DNA of 50,584 nucleotides from JALOTE01 sp031422195 (lineage in GTDB: Bacteria; Pseudomonadota; Alphaproteobacteria; Rhizobiales; Rhizobiaceae): the NCBI GenBank assembly GCA_031422195.1, contig JANOPZ010000012.1, forward strand, positions 1-50,584. Direction: 5' to 3'. The notes beneath the pieces were generated by a model, which made no database searches, had not been told where the DNA came from, and was given only the letters and a program-made list of their open reading frames with translations. The first letter of the stretch is position 1, and every line of letters starts with the position of its first letter. The position numbers and the translations under genes were made by a program. Shown one piece after another: positions 34,031-43,294 of this stretch.

Positions 34031-36064
34031 TTGGGGTCTTTCCGTTCTCGCATCATCGCAGTTTTAGGCTTTTCAGCAGCGGCAGTGTTTTTGCTTTTGC
34101 CAGCGTTTGCAGTAGAAAATGAGCCGGAAGCGCCACTACCGGGCACTTTCGCAGGGTCATATCTAGCAGGCCTGACAGCAGATGCTGATGATGATCGTGA
34201 AGATTCGATCCGGTTTTTCAACCAAGCTTTGGCTTTAAGCGGTGACAATCTGCAGGTTAAACAAGGCTTGTTTCTTACGTTATTATCAACCGGCGATTTT
34301 ACCAAGGCAAAGCCTTTGGCCGAAATATTGAAAGACCAGCCTGATATTGACCGCATGGCGCGGCTGCTTCTTGGCGTTTCCGCAATTAAAGACGGAAAGT
34401 ATTCTGACGTTAAAGATCTGCTCAAAACCACCCAGCCGTCAGACCTTGACCGTCTAATTGCAGGCCTCATCGCTGCTTGGGCTGAACAGGGTGCAGGTAA
34501 AACAAAAGAAGCGTTGGCCTCAATTGATGCGCTTGCCGGCCCGGACTGGTATTTACCCTTTAAGCGAGTGAACTCTGCTTTGATTGCAGATTTGGCAGGG
34601 CAAAAGGACGAAGCCGCCAAGGCATACGATGTGGCATTGAAAGACGAAACAGCGATGCAAGCGGCACCGGATGCATATCTTCGGATGATCGAGGCTTATG
34701 CGATATTTTCAGCGCGCAGTGGCAACAATGCCCGCGCTTTTGAGGTTTTACAAAAAGGCCAAGAAATTGCGCCCGGCCGCCCGATGTTTGAAACAGTTCG
34801 CACGGCAATCATGGCTGGCAAAGCACCAAATCCTTTGGTTGCTGACGCCAAACAAGGCGCAGCCGAAGTGTTATTCACGATCGGTATGGCCATTAATCGT
34901 CAAGGTGCAGAGCCATTCGTTGAGCGTTACTTGAAAATGGCAGCCGATTTGGCACCCAACGACGACCTTATTCGTTATGAATTAGGCCGTCTTTCTGAGC
35001 GTCTTGGACGAAACGCCGATGCTGTCACCCAATTTGCATCCATTAAAAAAGGGGCACCGTTGTACCGTTTGGCGCACTTGCAACTGGCTTTGAACCTGAC
35101 GGACTTAGAGCGCAATGCAGAAGCCATGGTGCAGCTCCGTTCCATTATTACGGAGGACCCAACGGATGTGCGCGCTTATCTGGCATTGGGTGGTATTCAT
35201 AACCGTGCCAAAGATTATCGCAGTGCGGCAACTTTGTATGATGAGGCGATTACAATCGTTCCAGTCACCAATCCTGATTCTTGGAACCTGCATTACCAGC
35301 GCGGTATTGCTCATGAGCGCCTCAAAGAATGGGACATCGCCGAACCAGCTTTTCGTAAAGCCTTGGAGCTTAAGCCCAACGATGCGGATGTTCTAAATTA
35401 CCTTGGCTATTCACTTATTGATAAAGGCCTCAAGCTCGATGAAGCGGTAAAAATGGTTGAGAAGGCTGTCGAGTTGGAGCCCGATAGTGGATTTATTATT
35501 GATTCTCTTGGTTGGGCTTACTTTCGTTTAGGCCGATTGGATGATGCAATTGTTGAATTGGAACGGGCCATTGCCATTTTGCCGGGCGATGCAACCATCA
35601 ACGATCATTTGGGTGATGCCTACTGGGCCGTTGGCCGTAAAACTGAAGCACGTTTTCAATGGAATCACGCTCTCAAGGGCCAACCTGAGCAAGGCGAGCG
35701 GCTTAAAATCCAAAATAAGATTGGCGTTGCTTTGACCGAACAGGCTTTGGCCCGAAAAGCGCATTTGGAAGCTTTTGAAGCCGCAAGACTGGCGGAAGAA
35801 GCAGAAGCCAAGAAGAAAGCTGCAATGGAAGTGCCCGTGCCGGATGCAGGCGCAAAACCCGCTGAGACCAAAATGGCAAATGCAGATGGTGCCGTAGTGT
35901 TGAAATCACCTTTTACTGTGGTTGCCGGTCAATCGCTTTGGACAATTGCCAAAGATGTTTTGGGCAATGGTCAACGTTTCGTCGAAATCATAGCACTGAA
36001 CCCAGAACTCAAACGCAACCCGGCGCGCATTTTCCCGGGTCAGGAATTGAAGTTACCGCAATAG
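34031..36064 (+). CDS. Secreted TPR protein with C-terminal LysM domain
   Basis: The 677 residues: signal peptide (1-27, cleavage after AFA), a long array of TPR-like helix pairs with the clearest repeats at about 415-560 (for example AEPAFRKALELKPNDADVLNYLGYSLIDKG), an Ala/Glu/Lys coiled stretch (~580-610), and a LysM-type domain at ~628-676 (TVVAGQSLWTIAKDVLG ... FPGQELKLP). TPR proteins at this place upstream of glyQ are common in Hyphomicrobiales; the LysM tail suggests peptidoglycan binding, so it may be a periplasmic scaffold. Start TTG at 34031, since no ATG covers the signal. Function unknown. Confidence 0.83.
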   Translation: MGSFRSRIIAVLGFSAAAVFLLLPAFAVENEPEAPLPGTFAGSYLAGLTADADDDREDSIRFFNQALALSGDNLQVKQGLFLTLLSTGDFTKAKPLAEILKDQPDIDRMARLLLGVSAIKDGKYSDVKDLLKTTQPSDLDRLIAGLIAAWAEQGAGKTKEALASIDALAGPDWYLPFKRVNSALIADLAGQKDEAAKAYDVALKDETAMQAAPDAYLRMIEAYAIFSARSGNNARAFEVLQKGQEIAPGRPMFETVRTAIMAGKAPNPLVADAKQGAAEVLFTIGMAINRQGAEPFVERYLKMAADLAPNDDLIRYELGRLSERLGRNADAVTQFASIKKGAPLYRLAHLQLALNLTDLERNAEAMVQLRSIITEDPTDVRAYLALGGIHNRAKDYRSAATLYDEAITIVPVTNPDSWNLHYQRGIAHERLKEWDIAEPAFRKALELKPNDADVLNYLGYSLIDKGLKLDEAVKMVEKAVELEPDSGFIIDSLGWAYFRLGRLDDAIVELERAIAILPGDATINDHLGDAYWAVGRKTEARFQWNHALKGQPEQGERLKIQNKIGVALTEQALARKAHLEAFEAARLAEEAEAKKKAAMEVPVPDAGAKPAETKMANADGAVVLKSPFTVVAGQSLWTIAKDVLGNGQRFVEIIALNPELKRNPARIFPGQELKLPQ

Positions 36065-36130
36065 GGGCCACATTCTTGACGCCTAACACTGGACTGCCTA
36101 GGACATGCCGACGGTACTTTGGATGGTAAA

Positions 36131-37069
36131 ATGAACTCGCGCCTTGCTCATATGGACCCAACACGCTCGTTTCAGGGCTTGATACTGACGCTTCATGATT
36201 ATTGGGCCCGTCATGGCTGTGTGATCTTACAGCCTTACGATATGGAAGTGGGCGCGGGCACGTTTCATCCGGCAACTACACTTCGCGCCCTTGGACCAAA
36301 AAGCTGGAACGTGGCCTATGTGCAGCCGTCACGCCGTCCGAAAGACGGTCGCTATGGCGAAAACCCCAACCGTTTGCAGCATTATTATCAATATCAGGTG
36401 ATGCTAAAGCCTAATCCTTCCAATTTGCAGGAATTATATCTGGGGTCACTCGATGCCATCGGTATCGATACCAAATTGCACGATATCCGCTTTGTTGAGG
36501 ATGATTGGGAAAGCAAAACCCTTGGCGCGTGGGGCCTGGGCTGGGAGTGCTGGTGCGACGGTATGGAAGTAAGTCAGTTCACGTATTTCCAGCAAATCTG
36601 CGGTATTGAATGTGCGCCCGTGGCCGGTGAATTGACCTATGGTCTTGAGCGCCTCGCCATGTATGTGCAGAGCGTTGACAATGTTTACGACCTTAATTTC
36701 AATGGCCTCGAAGGCGACCAAAAAGTAACCTACGGCGATGTTTTTTTGCAGGCCGAGCAGGAGTATTCGCGCCATAACTTTGAGTTCGCCAACACCGGAA
36801 TGCTCCTGCGTCATTTCACGGATGCTGAACAAGAATGCGGAGCGTTGCTGAAAGCTGGCTTTGCCGGGGCCAGCAAATTGCACCTTTGCGTGATGCCAGC
36901 TTATGACCAGTGTATAAAAGCCAGCCATATGCTCAACCTGCTCGATGCCCGCGGCGCCATGTCAGCCACCGACCGTCAGCGCTATATTCTATCCGTGCGG
37001 GATCTGGCGCGCCAGTGCGGCGAAGCCTTTATGATGACAGAAGCCGGCGGGGCAAAACTGGCCGCTTGA
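36131..37069 (+). CDS. glyQ: Glycyl-tRNA synthetase alpha subunit
   Basis: Catalytic subunit of the bacterial alpha2beta2 GlyRS. The 312 residues contain FQGLILTLHDYWARHGCVI, QPYDMEVGAGTFHPAT (motif 2 region), YVQPSRRPKDGRYGENPNRL, HDIRFVEDDWESPT-like loop (HDIRFVEDDWESKTLGAWG) and ELTYGLERLAMY (motif 3). Slightly longer at both ends than E. coli GlyQ (303). The in-frame TTG at 36119 is possible; ATG 36131 is used. Its partner glyS lies over 10 kb away (47310) on the same strand. Confidence 0.97.
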   Translation: MNSRLAHMDPTRSFQGLILTLHDYWARHGCVILQPYDMEVGAGTFHPATTLRALGPKSWNVAYVQPSRRPKDGRYGENPNRLQHYYQYQVMLKPNPSNLQELYLGSLDAIGIDTKLHDIRFVEDDWESKTLGAWGLGWECWCDGMEVSQFTYFQQICGIECAPVAGELTYGLERLAMYVQSVDNVYDLNFNGLEGDQKVTYGDVFLQAEQEYSRHNFEFANTGMLLRHFTDAEQECGALLKAGFAGASKLHLCVMPAYDQCIKASHMLNLLDARGAMSATDRQRYILSVRDLARQCGEAFMMTEAGGAKLAA

Positions 37070-37146
37070 ACCAAGCTTGATTGCTGCGCCAACATGAATT
37101 TAGCGATGCAGACGTAAATTAAGCTATGTTGCAATTTGGAGAAATT

Positions 37147-37614
37147 ATGATGTTCAATCGCCGACTTTTTTTGATTGCTACCTGCCTTTTGCTTACAGCA
37201 CTTTCCGCACGTCCAGCGATAGCATCAGACCCGCTTGAGCCTTTGAAATACATATACGCCAATATTAATACCGGGCGGGACAAAGAGCCATTCTCAGCTG
37301 GCCTACAAGAATTATATGACGCGGCGGTTAAGCGCTCTGAAGAATTGCAGGAGCCTGTTTCGGGGCTTGATTTCGATTATTCGATTAATGGCCAAGATTA
37401 TGAAGAGAGCACAGCAGCCTCTGTAAAGTATGAGATCGTGTCGCAAGACGATACGAACGCGGAAGTGAAAGTCACATTCAAGAATTTCAATATGCACGAA
37501 TTGCGATATTTTCTGGCTAATGAAGGCGGTGATTGGCTTGTGGATGATGTTGTAAGCAAGACACCCGATAGTGAGTGGATCTATTCCGAATTGCTCAAAG
37601 AAGGCGCAAAATAA
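37147..37614 (+). CDS. Secreted DUF3828-like protein
   Basis: The 155 residues: Sec signal (1-28, ...ARPAIASD), then a small mixed alpha/beta domain with LKYIYANIN, GLDFDYSINGQDYEE, AEVKVTFKNFNMHELRYFLANEGGDWLVDDVVS, a pattern like DUF3828 (NTF2-like fold). Function unknown. ATGATG at 37147 has a TTGGAG ribosome site, preferred to the ATG at 37126, which precedes that site. It follows glyQ by 77 bases and lies convergent with purD. Confidence 0.75.
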   Translation: MMFNRRLFLIATCLLLTALSARPAIASDPLEPLKYIYANINTGRDKEPFSAGLQELYDAAVKRSEELQEPVSGLDFDYSINGQDYEESTAASVKYEIVSQDDTNAEVKVTFKNFNMHELRYFLANEGGDWLVDDVVSKTPDSEWIYSELLKEGAK

Positions 37615-37669
37615 CTATCGCGTGTGTTTTATTGTCGGCGTTGCTTTCTGGCCGTCTTCCGTGAGCTGA

Positions 37670-38929
37670 TTAAATAAACGATTTTCCAATATCCATTCTG
37701 CTAAAGCCGCCCGGCCATTCAATTGCGCCGATGCCGGTATAGGCCGCATCCATCGCATCTTTGAGCGTTGCGCCTCTTGCGGTTACGTTCAGCACGCGGC
37801 CCCCATTGGCAAGCAATCGCCCTTTTGAAATTTGTGTTCCAGCGTGAAACACAATCGCACCGGTTTTGGTCGCCTCGTCAACGCCGCCGATAACTGTGCC
37901 GCGGTCCACCGTGCCGGGATAGCCATTAGCGGCCATGACTACGGTTAGTGCACTGTCGTTTGACCATTCGGCAACATGGCCTAGAAGTTCGCCTTTGGCG
38001 GCAGCCAATAGCAATGGCACAACGTCGCTGGTCAATCGCATCATGAGCACTTGGCACTCAGGGTCGCCGAACCGGGCGTTATATTCAATTAATTGCGGGC
38101 CTTCGTCGGTCAGCATAAGTCCTGCATAAAGCACACCGGAAAAGGGTGTGCCGCGTGCCGCCATCGCAGCCAAAGTTGGCTTGATAATGTGATCCATGAC
38201 ATCGGCTTCCAGAGCAGGCGTCATATTTACCGCAGGTGAAAACGCGCCCATACCACCGGTGTTCGGGCCTTTATCGCCATCAAAGGCGCGTTTATGGTCT
38301 TGTGCGGTTCCAAACGGCAAAGCGATTTTTCCATCGCACAAATAAAAGCAACTGGCCTCGGTGCCAGTTAGAAATGCTTCAACGACCACTTCTGCACCTG
38401 CTACGCCAAACGCGCCTTCAAAACATTCTTCGATGGCGTCGAACGCATCAGCAAATGTTTCGGCAATGGTCACGCCTTTGCCTGCCGCCAAACCATCGGC
38501 CTTGATTACGACCGGTAACTTTAACCCACGCACATAGGCTTTAGCTTTTGTGGCATTGTTAAAGCGCTGGTAAGCGGCGGTCGGGATGTTGTTTTCGGCA
38601 CATAAATCTTTGGTAAAGCCTTTTGATCCTTCAAGTTGCGCGGCGGCAGCCGTCGGACCAAAAGCTAGAACATTGGCTGCAATCAACGCATCCGCCATTC
38701 CCGCAACCAATGGGGCTTCAGGGCCGATAACCACCAGATCAACGGATTCAGCCTTGCAAAATGCAATTATTGCTGCGTGATCGGTAATTTTGACCGAGGC
38801 ATTGGTGCCGCAAGCGGCTGTGCCGGGGTTGCCGGGAGCAATAAACAAAGTTCCAAGCAGAGGCGATTGGCTGATTTTCCAAGCTAGGGCATGTTCACGC
38901 CCGCCAGAACCGATCAGTAAAATATTCAT
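37670..38929 (-). CDS. purD: Phosphoribosylamine-glycine ligase
   Basis: Second step of de novo purine synthesis (GAR synthetase, ATP-grasp). The 419 residues start MNILLIGSGGREHALAWK, have GPEAPLVAG, the ATP-grasp core VVIKADGLAAGKGV, the metal-binding LIEYNARFGDPECQ and end in a GMDxG-type tail. Length agrees with the family (~425). Divergent from ubiA across about 100 bases; no purine riboswitch or obvious operator is seen. Confidence 0.97.
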   Translation of the reverse strand: MNILLIGSGGREHALAWKISQSPLLGTLFIAPGNPGTAACGTNASVKITDHAAIIAFCKAESVDLVVIGPEAPLVAGMADALIAANVLAFGPTAAAAQLEGSKGFTKDLCAENNIPTAAYQRFNNATKAKAYVRGLKLPVVIKADGLAAGKGVTIAETFADAFDAIEECFEGAFGVAGAEVVVEAFLTGTEASCFYLCDGKIALPFGTAQDHKRAFDGDKGPNTGGMGAFSPAVNMTPALEADVMDHIIKPTLAAMAARGTPFSGVLYAGLMLTDEGPQLIEYNARFGDPECQVLMMRLTSDVVPLLLAAAKGELLGHVAEWSNDSALTVVMAANGYPGTVDRGTVIGGVDEATKTGAIVFHAGTQISKGRLLANGGRVLNVTARGATLKDAMDAAYTGIGAIEWPGGFSRMDIGKSFI

Positions 38930-39028
38930 ATGAGAGCTCCAGCCAAACCTAGCCTCGGGTTAGAAAGGACCGAACGCCGCGTCAACAGCAAGTCTTGACC
39001 ATACACAATATGGCTGGCACGACGGGCC

Positions 39029-39970
39029 ATGGAACCAGTTCAAACCAACACCATGCAAGGACGCGTTGTCGATGCACCGTCTGGACATTGGGTCTATCGC
39101 ATTTTGCCAAAATCACTATGGCCTTATGCGCAATTGGCACGTTGGGACAGACCAATTGGCTGGCTATTATTGCTTTGGCCGTGCCTTTGGTCTGCTGCTT
39201 TGGCTGCGCAAAGCACGCTGCCAAATTTTTGGCACATGGTGCTGTTCGTTATCGGCGCAATTGTAATGCGTGGGGCAGGGTGCACTTACAACGATATTAT
39301 AGATTCAAAAATAGACATGATGGTCGAGCGCACCCGCTCCCGGCCTTTGCCTTCCGGCCAGATTGGCAAACGCGAAGCTTGGTTTTTTTTAATAGCCCAA
39401 GCGCTGACCGGCTTTCTAGTTTTGATCCAGTTCAATTGGTTTTCGATATGGCTGGGCATTGCCTCACTTGGCATTGTTGCGGCCTATCCATTTATGAAAC
39501 GCATCACCAATTGGCCGCAACTGGTATTGGGTTTGGCATTTTCATGGGGCGCGCTAATGGGCTGGGCCACAGTTTTTGGGTCGCTTAGTCTTGCGCCAAT
39601 TCTTTTGTACGCAGCAACTGTTCTTTGGGTAATCGGCTATGACACGATTTATGCCCATCAAGACCGAGAAGATGATGCATTGGTGGGTGTCAAATCGACG
39701 GCGAGGCTGTTTGGCGAAAATACCAAGGCGGCGTTGATTGCACTTTATGCGGGCATGTTGATTTTGGCTGCTGCCGCCTATTTCAGCGCCGGCTCACACT
39801 GGGTTTCATATCTTGGAATAGCATCTGCCGCGGTCCATTTGGCGTGGCAAATCATAGCGCTTGATATCAATGACGCAGACCAATGCCTGCAACTGTTCAA
39901 ATCTAACAATGCAATCGGCTGGCTGATTTTTATCGGGTTGATGGCGGGTAGTTTTGCCGGTTTGATGTAA
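39029..39970 (+). CDS. ubiA: 4-hydroxybenzoate polyprenyltransferase
   Basis: Integral membrane prenyltransferase joining the polyprenyl tail to 4-hydroxybenzoate in ubiquinone synthesis. The 313 residues have about nine helices, the first Asp-rich motif CTYNDIIDSKID (Asn88-Asp89, Asp92, Asp96) followed by RTRSRPLPSG, and the second motif YDTIYAHQDREDD. Length fits the family. Convergent with the DUF6101-like gene (11-base gap), a pairing common in Hyphomicrobiales. Confidence 0.96.
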   Translation: MEPVQTNTMQGRVVDAPSGHWVYRILPKSLWPYAQLARWDRPIGWLLLLWPCLWSAALAAQSTLPNFWHMVLFVIGAIVMRGAGCTYNDIIDSKIDMMVERTRSRPLPSGQIGKREAWFFLIAQALTGFLVLIQFNWFSIWLGIASLGIVAAYPFMKRITNWPQLVLGLAFSWGALMGWATVFGSLSLAPILLYAATVLWVIGYDTIYAHQDREDDALVGVKSTARLFGENTKAALIALYAGMLILAAAAYFSAGSHWVSYLGIASAAVHLAWQIIALDINDADQCLQLFKSNNAIGWLIFIGLMAGSFAGLM

Positions 39971-39981
39971 TCTACCGGCAA

Positions 39982-40554
39982 TCAACACAATTCGCCAATA
40001 ATGGTTTGGCCGCCAATCACCAAACGCACGCCGAGTTTACCGGATTGCCCGGCCGCTCCATATTTTGCCGGTTTAGGCATTGGCTCAAAATCATCATTGT
40101 CAGTGCGGCGCTGTTCATAGCGTTCCAAGCTTGCTTCCAACGTGCGTGCCACACCATCATCTTCTATCAGCATCATTGGCAGATTGTACAATTCCGCCCA
40201 ACGATGCCAGTCACCCGAAACACTTTCAAGATCATGCGCCACCAACAGCGGTACAGAGAAAGCCTCGTTTGTATGCAGCAATTCAAGCGTCACTGTCACA
40301 TTGCCATTATCGTCTTCCATCGCGCGGGCAGCAACGCCGCGAAACGTGCGGGCTGGCAATGCAATTGTTAGTGGTGTGCCGGTTTCAGGCTGCCTACGGT
40401 GCATAACCGCGCCGCGCGCAGAGATCGTAAAACTAACGTCATCGCTTGCAATTGCAGCATAAGTCACATCTTGCGGCAAACGCGTGGGATCAAGCCGCAT
40501 ATCTTGACCAGCCCAAAGTGGTTTTGGCCGCGCTGTTTTAGCGATCGAACTCAT
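39982..40554 (-). CDS. DUF6101-like protein beside ubiA
   Basis: The 190-residue soluble protein has no signal or helices. It contains a repeated beta-rich layout (DVSFTISARGAVMHRR, PLTIALPARTFRGVAARAMED, NVTVTLELLHTNEAFSVPLLVAHDLESVSGDWHRW split over short strands), ending GKLGVRLVIGGQTIIGELC. I think it belongs to DUF6101, found next to ubiA in Hyphomicrobiales. Function unknown. The ATG at 40554 has GAAGG upstream; a 21-codon extension to 40617 is rejected. Confidence 0.72.
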   Translation of the reverse strand: MSSIAKTARPKPLWAGQDMRLDPTRLPQDVTYAAIASDDVSFTISARGAVMHRRQPETGTPLTIALPARTFRGVAARAMEDDNGNVTVTLELLHTNEAFSVPLLVAHDLESVSGDWHRWAELYNLPMMLIEDDGVARTLEASLERYEQRRTDNDDFEPMPKPAKYGAAGQSGKLGVRLVIGGQTIIGELC

Positions 40555-40742
40555 GATTATTGCCTTCCCTGTCATATAATCAGGGCGAACCCTAACCGGC
40601 TGTTTTCCAGCTCTCATGGGCAGACTATAGTGTAACCTGTATGGTCAGGCACTTAAGCGTTTGGGTTAATCAATCCTGACTACAGAGGATGGTTAGCAAA
40701 ACGTCGCTGAAATCCCAACAAAATCTAAATCAAAGAGTAATT

Positions 40743-42158
40743 CTATAAAACTTTGCCGGGGTTCATAATATTTGAGGGGTCAAAAAGGGCTTTAATGCTA
40801 CGCATTGTATTCAGCGTGACAGGGTCTAAATTTTGAGAAAGAATTGCACGTTTCAAAACGCCTATACCGTGTTCAGCAGAGAAAGAGCCGTTAAATTCGG
40901 CCACCAATCCATGCACCACTCGGTTCATTTCATCCCATTTCGACATATATTCTTGTGTATCAGCTCCTAAGGGCTGCGACACATTATAGTGCAAATTGCC
41001 ATCGCCCATATGGCCAAAACAAGCGACCCTTGCGCCCGGAATGGTGGCTTCAACCAAAGGCTTAGCGCGCGCTATAAACTCTGGAATCGCTGCAACAGGC
41101 AATGAAATATCATGCTTGATCGAGCCGCCTTCATGTTTTTGCGCATCAGACATAGCTTCTCTAATGGCCCAAAAATTTCTACCCTGATCAATCGATGCAG
41201 CTACAATAGCATCCTGTAAAAGCTCACGTTCAAAAGCAGTCTCAAGGGCAGATGTTAGCGCTGCCTCTGCTGCTTGCTGGCTTTGGCCTGATGAAACCTC
41301 TGCCAGAACGTACCATTCGTGCGCGGTTGAGAGCGGATTTCGCATCTGCACATTATGCTTTAATGCAAATTGCATTGGCGTGGCGGCACAAAGCTCAAAC
41401 GTTGTCAGGCTTGGCCCCAATATTTCTTGCATGACATTTAAGGTTTCAAGCGCTTTTGCCGGTGAAGTCAGACCGAGCCATGCTGTGGCTTGACCTTTGG
41501 GTTTTGGAAAAAGCTTTAAGCTAGCGGCGGTAATAATACCGAGTGTGCCTTCTGCACCAATGAACAGATTGCGCAGATCATATCCACGATTGTCTTTTTT
41601 AAGGGTGCGAAGGCCATTGAGAATATCACCATTGGGCAGCACAACCTCAAGACCCAAGCACAAATCACGCGCTACGCCGAACGCTAACGCGCTGGTGCCA
41701 CCAGCATTTGATGATAAATTGCCGCCAATTTGTGCGCTGCTTTGGCTTGCAAGTGACAGCGGAAACAAACGGTCAACATGGTCTGCTGCATCACGCACGT
41801 TTTGCAGTGTTGTGCCCGCATCGACAATGATTGCGTTACTTGCTGCGTCAATCATTCGAATTTGATTCATACGCGCCAATGACAGTACAATTTGCTTACC
41901 ACTCGTATCGGGTATTTGCCCGCCAACCAGACCCGTATTGCCACCTTGAGGCACAATCGGCGTATGTGTTTGGCAGGCAAGTTTTAGTATGGCACTCACT
42001 TCTGCTGTTGAACCCGGCCGCAATATCAAAGATGAAATGCCGTGATAAAGACCGCGCCATTCTTTAAGGTAAGGCGCAATAGTTTCCTTATCAACCAGAG
42101 CATTGCGCGTTCCCACTATCGCTGAAAACCGCTCTATTAAATTTGCATCAATCGTCAT
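40743..42158 (-). CDS. FAD-binding dehydrogenase, D-2-hydroxyglutarate dehydrogenase-like
   Basis: Flavoprotein oxidising a D-2-hydroxyacid (D-2-hydroxyglutarate, D-lactate or glycolate). The 471 residues: PCMH-type FAD domain with PQGGNTGLVGGQIP, GGNLSSNAGGTSALAFG and IGAEGTLGIITAASLKLFP, then the GlcD-like C-terminal domain with CFGHMGDGNLHYNVSQP (metal/substrate His) and SFSAEHGIGVLK. Best match in pattern is D2HGDH. Starts 11 bases inside the end of tsaC, so translation is coupled. Confidence 0.88.
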   Translation of the reverse strand: MTIDANLIERFSAIVGTRNALVDKETIAPYLKEWRGLYHGISSLILRPGSTAEVSAILKLACQTHTPIVPQGGNTGLVGGQIPDTSGKQIVLSLARMNQIRMIDAASNAIIVDAGTTLQNVRDAADHVDRLFPLSLASQSSAQIGGNLSSNAGGTSALAFGVARDLCLGLEVVLPNGDILNGLRTLKKDNRGYDLRNLFIGAEGTLGIITAASLKLFPKPKGQATAWLGLTSPAKALETLNVMQEILGPSLTTFELCAATPMQFALKHNVQMRNPLSTAHEWYVLAEVSSGQSQQAAEAALTSALETAFERELLQDAIVAASIDQGRNFWAIREAMSDAQKHEGGSIKHDISLPVAAIPEFIARAKPLVEATIPGARVACFGHMGDGNLHYNVSQPLGADTQEYMSKWDEMNRVVHGLVAEFNGSFSAEHGIGVLKRAILSQNLDPVTLNTMRSIKALFDPSNIMNPGKVL

Positions 42159-43140
42159 GTATGACGTCCCTTGGTGCGGCGGCTCGTTGCAAGCGGTCGT
42201 TTATAGCCTCGCCGAGGCCTACGTTTGGTATGCGTGCAACAGCAATGCAAACGGGCTTTGCTGCATCCAACTGGCGCAGATAGCCAAATAAATTTTGCGC
42301 CGCTTCGCTAAGATTTGCGTCATGACTTAAATCCAATTGCGCGATTGGCGAACCAGAAAACACTAAATTCCCAAAACTCAAGAAAGCTTCACCGGTTTCA
42401 ACATGGCTGGCATTCAATCTAACCCTAGCGTTTGGCGCATAGTGCGAAACCATCATTCCCGGCGCTAAAATCAAAGAACCTTTGGTCCTTTGGAGTGTTT
42501 TGCCAAGTGAAGCTTCAATGATGTCTGACGCTAATCCGCCGGGGCGGAGCAATGTCAACGCGCCGTCGACGCGGCCGATAATGGTCGATTCCACCCCAAT
42601 TTGAGTGACTCCGCCGTCAAGCACCAGCTCAATTCTGCCGGCCAAACTCATCGCCGCAGCTGCCGCAGAAGTAGGGCTTAAGTGCCCCGACCTGTTTGCT
42701 GAAGGGGCTGCCAACGGTCGGCCAAGGGCTGTGATCAGATGGCCAAGCACGCCAACCGGCACGCGTAAGGCAACCGTCTCCAACCCAGCCAAAGCAAGTG
42801 GATGGACAAGTGGATGGACTAGTGGATGATTTAGTGAATTTTTTCTAAGCGGAACAACCAGCGTGAGTGGCCCTGGCCAAAAGGTTTCAGCTAAAAGCTG
42901 CATCTCATGATCGAATGAGCCGATAAGTTCGGCCATAGCAAAGCTGTCAACGTGGACAATCAACGGGTTGAAGCTTGGTCGTCCTTTGGCTTCATATATT
43001 TTGGCAATAGCAGCTCCATTGGTGGCATCGGCTGCCAGCCCGTAAACCGTTTCTGTCGGCACAGCGACGGGCGCACCCTGGCGCAACAGTGCCAAAGCTT
43101 CTTCAATTCCATGTGGGCTTTGGCGGATGATTGTTTTCAT
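42148..43140 (-). CDS. tsaC: L-threonylcarbamoyladenylate synthase, Sua5 type
   Basis: Makes threonylcarbamoyl-AMP for the essential t6A37 modification of ANN-decoding tRNAs. The 330 residues: YrdC domain (1-~215) with VPTETVYGLAADA, KGRPSFNPLIVHV, WPGPLTLVV, LAAPSANRSGHLSPTSA and STIIG, followed by a Sua5 C-terminal domain (MVSHYAPNARVRL to ARIPNVGLGEAINDRL). A tandem repeat inserts NHPLVHPLVHPLALAG after the WPGPLTLVVPL strand. The 3' end overlaps the FAD dehydrogenase gene by 11 bases. Confidence 0.93.
   Translation of the reverse strand: MKTIIRQSPHGIEEALALLRQGAPVAVPTETVYGLAADATNGAAIAKIYEAKGRPSFNPLIVHVDSFAMAELIGSFDHEMQLLAETFWPGPLTLVVPLRKNSLNHPLVHPLVHPLALAGLETVALRVPVGVLGHLITALGRPLAAPSANRSGHLSPTSAAAAAMSLAGRIELVLDGGVTQIGVESTIIGRVDGALTLLRPGGLASDIIEASLGKTLQRTKGSLILAPGMMVSHYAPNARVRLNASHVETGEAFLSFGNLVFSGSPIAQLDLSHDANLSEAAQNLFGYLRQLDAAKPVCIAVARIPNVGLGEAINDRLQRAAAPRDVIHDD
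42796..42843. repeat. 12-bp in-frame tandem repeat inside tsaC
   Basis: AAGTGGATGGAC occurs twice exactly (42796-42807, 42808-42819), followed by the degenerate copies TAGTGGATGATT (42820-42831) and the start of a fourth. It encodes His-Pro-Leu-Val type repeats on the minus strand (HPLVHPLVHPLA). Copy number could change by slippage without breaking the frame. Confidence 0.88.
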
Positions 43141-43294
43141 GCAATAGGCGTTACCGCCTTCTCAAACGGGCCGCAATAAGCGCATATCAGCAGCGCAAAA
43201 ATACAGACAATTTGAATTAAATATTGGTACGCCAATGAACCGCATCTCAAGCGGTCTGTGTCATTTTCCGAGCAACGTTAAGTTGGGATCGGTC

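Noticed and set aside
33946..34620. 224-codon minus-strand ORF with Ser/Ala/Lys-rich product
   Set aside because: Antisense to the signal peptide and first repeats of the TPR-LysM gene; low-complexity composition.
40618..40742. tRNA or small RNA gene in the gap upstream of the DUF6101-like gene
   Set aside because: No cloverleaf, T-arm motif or terminator found on either strand.
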